From Nitrospina sp. (lineage in GTDB: Bacteria > Nitrospinota > Nitrospinia > Nitrospinales > Nitrospinaceae): DNA of 11,130 nucleotides. The position numbers and the translations under genes are program-made. Shown piece after piece: positions 1-6,227 of this stretch. Under the pieces are notes generated by a model that ran no database searches, was not told the DNA's origin, and saw nothing but the letters and a program-made list of their open reading frames with translations. Location of the stretch: the NCBI GenBank assembly GCA_004357365.1, contig SMVT01000062.1:1-11130 (forward strand), read 5' to 3'. Numbering within the stretch: position 1 is the stretch's first letter; the number at the start of each line of letters is the position of its first letter.

Positions 1-755
1 AATTCGTCTTCGCTCAGGTCTTCGCCGTAATAAGTCGCCATGGCCTTTTTGGATTTTTTATCTTCATATCCTTTAGACTGATTTTCGCGCGGGTTCAGAA
101 TCTGGTCCTTAATATATTCCTCCGAATACAATCCAATTTGCTTGGTTCCCAAGTTGGGTCCGCGGTCCGAGTTGCCTTCCCAGAACACCTTGTGGCAGTT
201 GAAGCATTTGTTGGACTCAAACACATCCCGCCCGGCGGCGATGACTTCCGGCCCCGCCAGACCGCTCAAATCGACCGGCGGCCTGTTCAGCTTGGCCAGT
301 TCGATCTCCGGGCTGAATTGAGGGAGTTGCGCGGTGATGGTGATGTACAGGAGCGATCCCAAGGCATACGTTCCAATCAGCCGCCGGATCGAATGGCCTT
401 CTCCCTTTTCCACCTTCATGGTCTTCAAGTCCAGGATGATAAAAAAGAACAGGCCCACGAGAGCAAAGGCTACGAACTCAACCTGCCACCAGAAGGGAAA
501 ACCGTAGTGACCGGCGGTGAACCAGATAATTACTCCCAAAACGAGGATGATGGGAATTTTGGTGCCGACATTACGGAAAAAACCTTTTTCCTTTGTGGGG
601 CGGTGCTCTTTGTTCAGCAGAATGCCGTAGAGGAGGGTGAGGGCACCCATCCCCCCCGCCATGACCGGTGGGGCCATATTGAAATAGATTCCGAATCCGT
701 AACCAAAGATCCCGACAGCCACGGAAATCATCAATACTTTAGGCAGATTCTTCAT
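1..755 (-). CDS. Membrane-anchored monohaem cytochrome c (3' end outside window)
   Basis: This gene is open through the left edge; 251 codons are visible from an ATG at 755. The first ~145 residues are mostly hydrophobic, with about four or five membrane segments (roughly 5-27, 30-48, 66-82, 91-110, 126-143). A soluble class I cytochrome c domain follows, with one haem-binding CxxCH motif, CFNCH, at residues 184-188. Met239, in the run KKAMATYYG, is well placed to be the sixth haem ligand, and the text just after it (DLSEDE) resembles the usual end of such domains. It lies 27 bp downstream of the bd-like gene on the same strand, so the two are very likely cotranscribed. The likely role is to carry electrons to or from that membrane protein on the periplasmic side. 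The haem motif is seen directly; the partnership is inferred from context. The start has only a weak GGA-type ribosome site. Confidence 0.85.
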   Translation of the reverse strand, partial: MKNLPKVLMISVAVGIFGYGFGIYFNMAPPVMAGGMGALTLLYGILLNKEHRPTKEKGFFRNVGTKIPIILVLGVIIWFTAGHYGFPFWWQVEFVAFALVGLFFFIILDLKTMKVEKGEGHSIRRLIGTYALGSLLYITITAQLPQFSPEIELAKLNRPPVDLSGLAGPEVIAAGRDVFESNKCFNCHKVFWEGNSDRGPNLGTKQIGLYSEEYIKDQILNPRENQSKGYEDKKSKKAMATYYGEDLSEDE

Positions 756-782
756 AATCGATCCAGAAGCGGTTGCGAATAC

Positions 783-2879
783 CTATTCGGCCATTTGAGG
801 CGCCGCCACAGGGGCCTCTTGGGTCTCGGGCTTTTTGGTTTTGGGATACTTGAGGCCCAGCCAGATAATAGCCGTCATTATGATAAAAAATGTCCAAACA
901 ATACCGGTTACAAACAATCCCGATTCCGCCAGGGTCGGCGCGAACTTTTCGGGTGTCACGTCTTTATATACTTTATAGATGTGCCAGTTCATGCGGGACA
1001 ACTCGCGGATGGTGCCCATCCAGCTCATCAGCCAGATATCGGTGAATCCCATGAAAATAAGGATGTACGGTCCCAGAGGATTGATTTTTCCCCAGGCGAT
1101 TTTCCCCGTCCGGGTGGCGATCGTATAGAAAATATAGTTGATGAGCGTCACCGACACCAGGGCGAACGCGGCGGTGTTTTTGGAGATCATGAGCGCCAGA
1201 AACGCCAGGTTGTCCGGCAGGACCATGTCGGGGTTCATCCCCGGTTCCGGTAGCATGGTGGCGAAGAACCGGCGCGGCGTGAACCAGATGGTCGCCGCAA
1301 TGATAATCAGGACAAAGCCCAGTTTCATCGCCGGGAAAAACCGGTGGGCGTTTTCGATGCGCTTCATGCTGACCCACATATAGATGTTGCTGGCGCTGAA
1401 CATGATGCCGATCAACAGACCCTGGACCAGCATGAACATCGATACGCGGTCGGACATGATATACATGCCGATGGTGGCGTCATACTGGTAAATTTCGGCG
1501 ACGAAGATGTAGCCCATGGCCGGCAGGGGGATCATGAACATCACGCCGATAAAGTTCCCCATGTAGCCGACCCAGTCGTAGTATTCCTTCTCTTTGGTAT
1601 CCTTGGACCACAGATACATATAGGCGGCGATGACCCCGACCATGAACCCGCCGAAGGTGCCGTTGCCCACCAGACGGTGGTAATTGAGCGGCATCCAGGT
1701 CATGGTGGCGATGCGGTCCCACTCCGTCATTGTCGTAAACAGTTCGGCATACGGTTTGGGCGGCGTCTGCATGAACGTCGCCGGTCCGTCCAGCGCGCAC
1801 AACAGGGCCAGCCCCAGCACGTTCAGGATGACCCCCAGGACGATGTGCCGGCCCTTTTTGTTGGATTTGTTCAACGGTTCCCATGAGTACACGTAAATGT
1901 ACAGAACGATGGTTTCCAGAATAAACAGGGTGGGGTACCCGATCATGAACAGAACCGGAAAGGCCGTGACCAGATAAGAGATGAAATCGTTGTAGGCCAC
2001 CATCATGATGAATAGGAACAGGCCGCCGGTCAAGGCGGTGAAACTGTAGCAGAAGCCGATAACTTTGGTGATTTCATGCGCCAGGCGCTCGAATTTGTAG
2101 TCCGCCTCGGCGAACATGATGGCACTGGAGAGGAATCCCCCCACCGCGCCGTTCAAAAAGGCCAGGGCAATGGCGGGGCCGGTGGTGTGCTCGACATGCA
2201 CCATGCTGTACGCGAAAAAGGCACCCACAATGCCGCCGACGACGGCCGCGGCCTTGGTGTTCATTAAACGGTGGAAATAATTAATAAAGCTGACCACCAG
2301 CGCCCCGAAGGAACAGGCCCACAGCCCGTACAGAACGCCATGGTGGACATCGACGATGATTTCCGCAATGATACCGAAGGTGACCCCGATCAACACGCCC
2401 ATGAACACATTGGTGAGAATAATGGCTTTCCGCACGCCCTGGGTTCGCCGCGCGCCCATCACCTCCATGATGACCACGAACATCGGGCAACCCAGAATAA
2501 AAGAAGCGAAAAGAATGTGCAGTTGGGCCGCGCCCCAGACGGCTTTGCGGTTGCCGAGACCGGGAAAAACAAAATCCGTATTTTTAACTTCCTTGGCCAG
2601 TCCTATGTCATACAGGTAAGCTTTGTCGTCTTCGGGGCTTTCTTCGCCCTCAGCACTTTCTTCCTCTTCCTCTTCCTCGTCTTCGTCATCTTCGTCATCT
2701 TCTTCATCTATCTCACCTTCTTCCGCGAGAACGGTCTGAGGTCCAAGGCCGTTTAAAAACGACGCAGGTGAAACCCCGGGCAGAGCCGGGCTCAGGTGTA
2801 CCAGACCGTAGATCAGAAGAAACAGCAGAATAAATCTGAAGGAGAGGGATTTTTTCTCTGAGACGGAGCTTTCGGGCAT
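783..2879 (-). CDS. Cytochrome bd-like oxidase subunit (CydA-related, ~14 membrane helices)
   Basis: A 698-residue polytopic membrane protein. I place the start at the ATG at 2879, which has AGGAA upstream; a TTG at 2909 would add ten residues without a good ribosome site. A hydrophobic signal-like segment (about 11-29) comes first, with a possible cleavage after VLA near 52, then a very acidic tract (about 53-85), then some 14 membrane helices. By eye it follows the CydA plan. His121 (LHILFASF) sits where CydA has its TM1 haem ligand, Glu322 (LFILETIVLYIYVYSW) matches E. coli Glu107, FMQTP matches WMQNP, and His401 (NYHRLVGN) matches the b558 ligand His186. It is longer than ordinary CydA (about 450-520 residues), with extra helices between His121 and the Glu322 region and at the C-terminus. 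E. coli Glu99 appears to be Gly314. No CydB gene is adjacent; the next gene is a cytochrome c. Related bd-like proteins occur in nitrite oxidisers. Oxidase activity and electron donor are not shown by the sequence. Confidence 0.75.
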   Translation of the reverse strand: MPESSVSEKKSLSFRFILLFLLIYGLVHLSPALPGVSPASFLNGLGPQTVLAEEGEIDEEDDEDDEDEEEEEEESAEGEESPEDDKAYLYDIGLAKEVKNTDFVFPGLGNRKAVWGAAQLHILFASFILGCPMFVVIMEVMGARRTQGVRKAIILTNVFMGVLIGVTFGIIAEIIVDVHHGVLYGLWACSFGALVVSFINYFHRLMNTKAAAVVGGIVGAFFAYSMVHVEHTTGPAIALAFLNGAVGGFLSSAIMFAEADYKFERLAHEITKVIGFCYSFTALTGGLFLFIMMVAYNDFISYLVTAFPVLFMIGYPTLFILETIVLYIYVYSWEPLNKSNKKGRHIVLGVILNVLGLALLCALDGPATFMQTPPKPYAELFTTMTEWDRIATMTWMPLNYHRLVGNGTFGGFMVGVIAAYMYLWSKDTKEKEYYDWVGYMGNFIGVMFMIPLPAMGYIFVAEIYQYDATIGMYIMSDRVSMFMLVQGLLIGIMFSASNIYMWVSMKRIENAHRFFPAMKLGFVLIIIAATIWFTPRRFFATMLPEPGMNPDMVLPDNLAFLALMISKNTAAFALVSVTLINYIFYTIATRTGKIAWGKINPLGPYILIFMGFTDIWLMSWMGTIRELSRMNWHIYKVYKDVTPEKFAPTLAESGLFVTGIVWTFFIIMTAIIWLGLKYPKTKKPETQEAPVAAPQMAE
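2640..2718 (-). repeat. Low-complexity acidic tract (GAA/GAG/GAC codons)
   Basis: On the minus strand this stretch is almost entirely GAA, GAG and GAC codons. It encodes roughly 30 mostly acidic residues just after the signal-like segment of the bd-like protein. On the plus strand it reads as an imperfect cttctt/cctcgt triplet repeat. Such tracts can change length by replication slippage. The encoded loop probably lies outside the membrane. Confidence 0.8.
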
Positions 2880-2918
2880 CGCAGAGTTCCTGGGGTTAAG
2901 GGTCAGCAAATAAATTAA

Positions 2919-2935
2919 ATTGACAACTTGTCAAT
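2919..2935. promoter_or_regulatory. Perfect palindrome upstream of the bd-like operon (operator candidate)
   Basis: ATTGACAACTTGTCAAT is an exact 8-bp inverted repeat around a single C. It ends about 40 bp before the ATG at 2879. On the minus strand it contains TTGACA, a consensus -35 hexamer, so a protein bound here could block or set transcription of the bd-like/cytochrome c operon. A matching -10 16 bp further on (TATTTG) is poor. The half-sites resemble TTGAC/GTCAA boxes of CRP/FNR-type regulators, but the TTG-to-CAA spacing is one base longer than usual, so I do not name the regulator. Confidence 0.45.
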
Positions 2936-3090
2936 ATTTGGGTGAAACAGGTAGTTCACGCTGCCGGGAGAAAAAACACAACATTTCTTTCAAAAAGGTT
3001 AGACAATTATCATAGGGGTTTTTTAAAGTCAAGAGAATTATAAATAGTGAAAAAACAGGAGCTAACGGCTTCTCAAAACTTTTTCCAAAG

Positions 3091-3104
3091 GCCTGTTTTC
3101 AGGC
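3091..3104. terminator. Small hairpin downstream of rlmN
   Basis: GCCTG-TTTT-CAGGC forms a perfect 5-bp stem with a 4-base loop, about 70 bp past the rlmN stop and before the bd-like promoter region. Neither strand has a clean T-run right after it, so a rho-independent terminator is possible but unproven. Confidence 0.25.
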
Positions 3105-3172
3105 ACCGGAAAGGACCCCTTTTGGCCGAAAAAACCGATTCGAATATGCATCGAAAATAATCAGGGCATTGA

Positions 3173-4204
3173 TCAGCAGGTCATCGCCTGGGCCGCCAGT
3201 TGACCGCAGGCGCCCAATATATCGGTCCCCCGGCTTTTGCGAATGAAGGCGGAATACTTTTTGGAGATCAAATGGTTTTGGAAGGATTTGACCCGCTCCT
3301 CCGAAGGGGCCTCATAGCACGAGCCTTCAAAACCGTTAAAGGGAATCAGGTTGATCTTGCACCGGAGGGTGCTCAACAGCTTGCCCAGCCGCACAGCATC
3401 CTCATCCGAGTCGTTGATGCCTTTTAGGAGGACATATTCAAAAGTGATGCGGCGGGTGGGTTTTAGAGGGTATTTCTTAAGGCAATCTATCAGAGTTTTA
3501 ATGGGGTACCTTTTATTGATGGGCATGATTGCGTCGCGGGTGGAATCCTCAGTGGCGTTGAGGGAGATCGCCAGATTGATGTGGATGTCTTCCTGTGCAA
3601 ATTGCCGGATACGGTCGACCAGGCCGGCGGTCGACAGGGTCACCTTGCGGTTGGAAATGCGCATCGCTTCCGGCGATACCATCAACCGTAACGCGTCGCA
3701 CACCGCATCATAATTATCCAGAGGTTCGCCCATCCCCATCATCACCACATTGGTGGCGTGATCTGCCTCTGGCAAGTCCTCGTTGACCGCCAGGTACTGC
3801 CCGATAATTTCTCCGGCGGTCAGGTTGCTTTTCAGGCCCAAGGTTCCGGTGAGGCAAAAAGAACAGGCCAACCGGCACCCGACTTGGCTGGAGATGCAAA
3901 GGGTCTTGCGCGCACCGTCCGGCATCCAGACACTCTCCACCTGCGACCCGTTCTCCAGTTCGAACAGGTATTTGATGGAGCCGTCGCGGGATTGGGTTTT
4001 GTGGGCGATCCGGGGCAGGGCGATATAAAAATGGTCCGCCAACCGGGCCCGCAGATCCTTGGACAGGTTGGTCATGTCATTGAATTGCTTGGTCCCGCGG
4101 TGGTACACCCAACTGAACACCTGGTTTACCCGGTAAGACGGCACCCCCCAGTCGGCAAACAACTGTTTTAATTTTTGTTCTGAATATCCGATCAAATTTA
4201 TCAT
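3173..4204 (-). CDS. rlmN: 23S rRNA (A2503-C2)/tRNA (A37-C2) methyltransferase RlmN
   Basis: A 343-residue radical-SAM enzyme that methylates C2 of A2503 in 23S rRNA and of A37 in some tRNAs, affecting accuracy in the peptidyl transferase centre. The iron-sulfur motif CRLACSFC (CxxxCxxC, Cys110/114/117) is intact, as is the SAM-binding MGMGEP (about 156-161). The two catalytic cysteines of the family are present: Cys103 (KTLCISSQVGC, E. coli Cys118) and Cys333 (GACGQL, E. coli Cys355). The N-terminal helical domain (SYRVNQVFSWVYHRG) is typical. I prefer the ATG at 4204, preceded by GAGGAG, over an upstream start at 4258 that would add 18 residues unlike the family. It stands alone, separated from both neighbours by long non-coding stretches. 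The conserved motifs favour RlmN over its relative Cfr. Confidence 0.95.
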   Translation of the reverse strand: MINLIGYSEQKLKQLFADWGVPSYRVNQVFSWVYHRGTKQFNDMTNLSKDLRARLADHFYIALPRIAHKTQSRDGSIKYLFELENGSQVESVWMPDGARKTLCISSQVGCRLACSFCLTGTLGLKSNLTAGEIIGQYLAVNEDLPEADHATNVVMMGMGEPLDNYDAVCDALRLMVSPEAMRISNRKVTLSTAGLVDRIRQFAQEDIHINLAISLNATEDSTRDAIMPINKRYPIKTLIDCLKKYPLKPTRRITFEYVLLKGINDSDEDAVRLGKLLSTLRCKINLIPFNGFEGSCYEAPSEERVKSFQNHLISKKYSAFIRKSRGTDILGACGQLAAQAMTC

Positions 4205-4784
4205 TGGCCAAGGGCTCCTCGAGGGGGTTATTATCGGGTGATTCCCGTTATAAAACAAGTCCTGAATGGATTACCATTTCCCGGCGCCCGGCGGAATTTT
4301 CCTCCCACCGGCAGAATGGCTCGTGTCCCGAAACCAGGGAAGCCCCGGTTTTTAGAACCGGGTTGAATTGTTGGGGGTTATTGGAGACTGGGGTTCCATC
4401 AAAGGTGTCATGAATCATGAAAACCGGGATCAGTATGGATGGGTCCCTACATACATGGACGGTTTTGGGTTTCCGGTTTGCCAAAAAGTTGCTCTAACTG
4501 TAATAGAGTGGTGATGGCTTCAAATGAGGCGATTCGGGGGTTTTTATGGAAAAAATCAGGGGAACTCCCTGGGTGAAAGTGGAAATCGGGCTTTACGGGT
4601 CAAATTTGGTAGAAAATTAAAACTGGAATTTCATGGGTCGACGATCAGTAGCGATGCCGGTTTATTGGTTTGCCGCTTTTAAATTGCATCGCAGGTAGGG
4701 TGGAATCCGGGATAAATCCAAACAAAACAGCCGGTTTCAAAAGCAACTTTTAACGGATAAGTTTAAATATTTCAGTAACTTTTA
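4205..4784. other. Gene-free stretch between rlmN and the inositol operon
   Basis: I find no convincing gene here. One 78-codon minus-strand frame (4248-4484) overlaps the rlmN leader and resembles no family. The stretch is AT-rich, contains the hairpin at 4344-4362, and has several scattered CCGGTTT words. A weak -10-like TATAAC on the minus strand (4247-4252) could belong to an rlmN promoter, but no good -35 goes with it. Confidence 0.5.
4344..4362. other. GC-rich hairpin CCCGGTT/AACCGGG
   Basis: CCCGGTT-TTTAG-AACCGGG is a perfect 7-bp inverted repeat with a 5-base loop. It sits 140-160 bp upstream of the rlmN start. Neither side carries a T-run, so it is not an obvious terminator. It could be a protein site or an RNA structure in a long rlmN leader. 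Confidence 0.5.
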
Positions 4785-4804
4785 CCCCCCAATGAAAAAT
4801 CATG
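4785..4804 (+). repeat. Promoter-flanking repeat, copy 1
   Basis: A run of six C followed by AATGAAAAATCATG. It nearly matches copy 2 at 4839-4857 (one substitution and a one-base length difference in the A-run). It ends one base before the -35 hexamer at 4806. The core ATGA-A(n)-TCAT is itself an inverted repeat, as expected of a dimer-binding site. Confidence 0.6.
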
Positions 4805-4805
4805 A

Positions 4806-4834
4806 TTGACTATATACAAATTTAATATTATAGT
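4806..4834 (+). promoter_or_regulatory. Sigma-70-type promoter of the inositol operon
   Basis: TTGACT (4806-4811) and TATAGT (4829-4834) are separated by 17 bp. Each hexamer matches five of six consensus bases, and the spacing is ideal. The predicted start near 4841 gives a leader of about 190 nt before the ATG at 5030. Copies of a repeated motif sit directly upstream of the -35 and over the predicted start, which suggests regulation. Confidence 0.65.
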
Positions 4835-4838
4835 TGCG

Positions 4839-4857
4839 CCCCCTAATGAAAATCATG
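4839..4857 (+). repeat. Promoter-flanking repeat, copy 2
   Basis: CCCCC-T-AATGAAAATCATG, beginning 54 bp after copy 1, close to five helical turns. It covers the predicted transcription start. A protein bound here and at copy 1 would bracket RNA polymerase. Confidence 0.6.
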
Positions 4858-4938
4858 GATGGCCAGCAAATTCTCTTCCTTTGGCTTTGAATGGTTTTAG
4901 GCCGTTCTAAAGAACAATTTTTCTGTTCACAATATTAA

Positions 4939-4954
4939 TTGAAAAATTTTTCAA
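4939..4954. repeat. 16-nt perfect palindrome in the leader
   Basis: TTGAAAAATTTTTCAA is an exact palindrome in the leader of the inositol operon, about 75 bp before the start codon. Nearby GAACA/TGTTC and GTTCT/AGAAC inverted words (about 4903-4928) add potential structure. It may be an A-tract protein site or a weak RNA hairpin. Confidence 0.5.
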
Positions 4955-5029
4955 GGTCTTCCTAAGCGAGATAATTGGGTTGTGATGGAGGGGGTTTTAT
5001 AAAATATTTCTAAGTGAGGAAATCAGTCT

Positions 5030-6214
5030 ATGGGAAAAATAAAAATTGCTTTAATTGGAGTCGGAAACTGCGCCAGCTCCCTGATTCAAGGAACTTACTT
5101 TTACAAGGATAAAGACCCTAAAGACATAATCGGGCTGATGCATCATGAGATCGGGGAATATACGCCGGGGGACATCCAGGTCGTTGCGGCCTTCGATATC
5201 GACCGACGAAAGGTTGGAACCGACGTCCATCAAGCAATTTTTGCCAAACCGAATTGCACTACGGTTTTCTTTCCCGATGTTCCATCATCCGGAGTACTTG
5301 TGAGGATGGGTAAGATCCTGGACGGTTTTGCGGACCATATGAACGACTATGATGACGACAAGGCGTTTGTCCTGGCCGACAAATCCGAGCCCACTAAAGC
5401 AGAAGTCGTCCGGGTACTCAGGGAGTCGGGCGCGGAAATTCTCCTTAATTACCTTCCGGTGGGCTCCGAAGAAGCCACCCGGTTTTATGCGGATTGCGCG
5501 TTAGAAGCGAATGTTGCGTTCATCAACAACATACCGGTATTTATCGCCAGCGACCCCGTATGGGCCAAGCGTTTTGAGGAAAAAAATATTCCCCTCATTG
5601 GCGATGACATCAAATCCCAGGTGGGGGCCACCATCACTCACCGCGTCCTGACCGACCTGTTCAATAAGCGTGGCGTCAAGCTGGAGCGCACCTACCAACT
5701 CAATACCGGCGGCAACACCGATTTCCTCAACATGCTCAACCGCCATCGCCTGGCCTCGAAGAAAAAATCCAAAACGGAAGCGGTTCAGTCCGTCACCGCC
5801 AAGCGTCTGGCCGCCGACAACATCCATATCGGTCCCAGTGATTATGTGCCTTGGCAAAAAGACAATAAAATCTGTTTCATCCGAATGGAAGGCAAACTCT
5901 TCGGCGATGTGCCCATGAATATTGAGCTTCGGCTTTCCGTAGAGGATTCACCCAACTCCGCCGGAGTCGCCATCGATTCCATACGTTGCGCCAGACTGGC
6001 ATTGGACCGTGGCGAGGGAGGAGTCCTTTTTGCCCCTTCCGCTTATTTCTGCAAGCATCCTCCCCATCAATTCACTGATGATGAAGCCTATCAAATGATT
6101 GAGAGGTTCCTCCAGGGGGCCCAGCTTGCTCAAGTCAAGGACGTTCTGCGTCTGAATAAGGAATTCCCCCGGGATGAGTCTCCCGAATTCGAACCGTTCT
6201 CGAATCCGAACTGA
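5030..6214 (+). CDS. ino1: Inositol-3-phosphate synthase (myo-inositol-1-phosphate synthase)
   Basis: A 394-residue enzyme that converts glucose 6-phosphate to myo-inositol phosphate using NAD as a bound redox cofactor; it is the committed step to inositol compounds. The N-terminal Rossmann motif is GVGNCASS (10-17). Other family signatures are NYLPVGSEEA (140-149), the NNIPVFIASD stretch (166-175), GDDIKSQVGAT (191-201), LNTGGNTDF (224-232), a lysine-rich active-site region (SKKKSKT, 243-249), DYVPW (271-275) and EDSPNSAGV (305-313). Length fits the short prokaryotic class seen in archaea and actinobacteria, not the ~510-residue eukaryotic enzymes. The start is preceded by GAGGA at good spacing. 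It is first in a three-gene operon, with 13 bp to the next start, and has its own promoter with paired upstream motifs. Confidence 0.95.
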   Translation: MGKIKIALIGVGNCASSLIQGTYFYKDKDPKDIIGLMHHEIGEYTPGDIQVVAAFDIDRRKVGTDVHQAIFAKPNCTTVFFPDVPSSGVLVRMGKILDGFADHMNDYDDDKAFVLADKSEPTKAEVVRVLRESGAEILLNYLPVGSEEATRFYADCALEANVAFINNIPVFIASDPVWAKRFEEKNIPLIGDDIKSQVGATITHRVLTDLFNKRGVKLERTYQLNTGGNTDFLNMLNRHRLASKKKSKTEAVQSVTAKRLAADNIHIGPSDYVPWQKDNKICFIRMEGKLFGDVPMNIELRLSVEDSPNSAGVAIDSIRCARLALDRGEGGVLFAPSAYFCKHPPHQFTDDEAYQMIERFLQGAQLAQVKDVLRLNKEFPRDESPEFEPFSNPN

Positions 6215-6227
6215 AACTGAAGGTGAA

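Noticed and set aside
138..1253. Plus-strand 371-codon open frame
   Set aside because: It lies opposite the cytochrome c and bd-like genes, whose haem motifs and membrane helices are clear. Its own product is low-complexity and matches no family.
2271..2756. Plus-strand 161-codon open frame with a Phe/Leu-rich end
   Set aside because: The hydrophobic end is the reverse reading of the acidic Glu/Asp codon tract in the bd-like gene. It is a shadow, not a membrane protein.
4248..4484. Minus-strand 78-codon open frame upstream of rlmN
   Set aside because: No recognisable domain and no good ribosome site. It overlaps the rlmN leader and contains the 4344-4362 hairpin.
4975..5003. TTGGGT-17-TATAAA as a second ino1 promoter
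   Set aside because: The -35 matches only three of six consensus bases. The promoter at 4806-4834 is much better, so this is not listed as a feature.
6174..6227. Upstream in-frame start for the cytidylyltransferase fusion
   Set aside because: It would add 18 polar residues and overlap ino1 by 41 bp. The domain normally starts just before the LIIAAGKG motif, matching the ATG at 6228.
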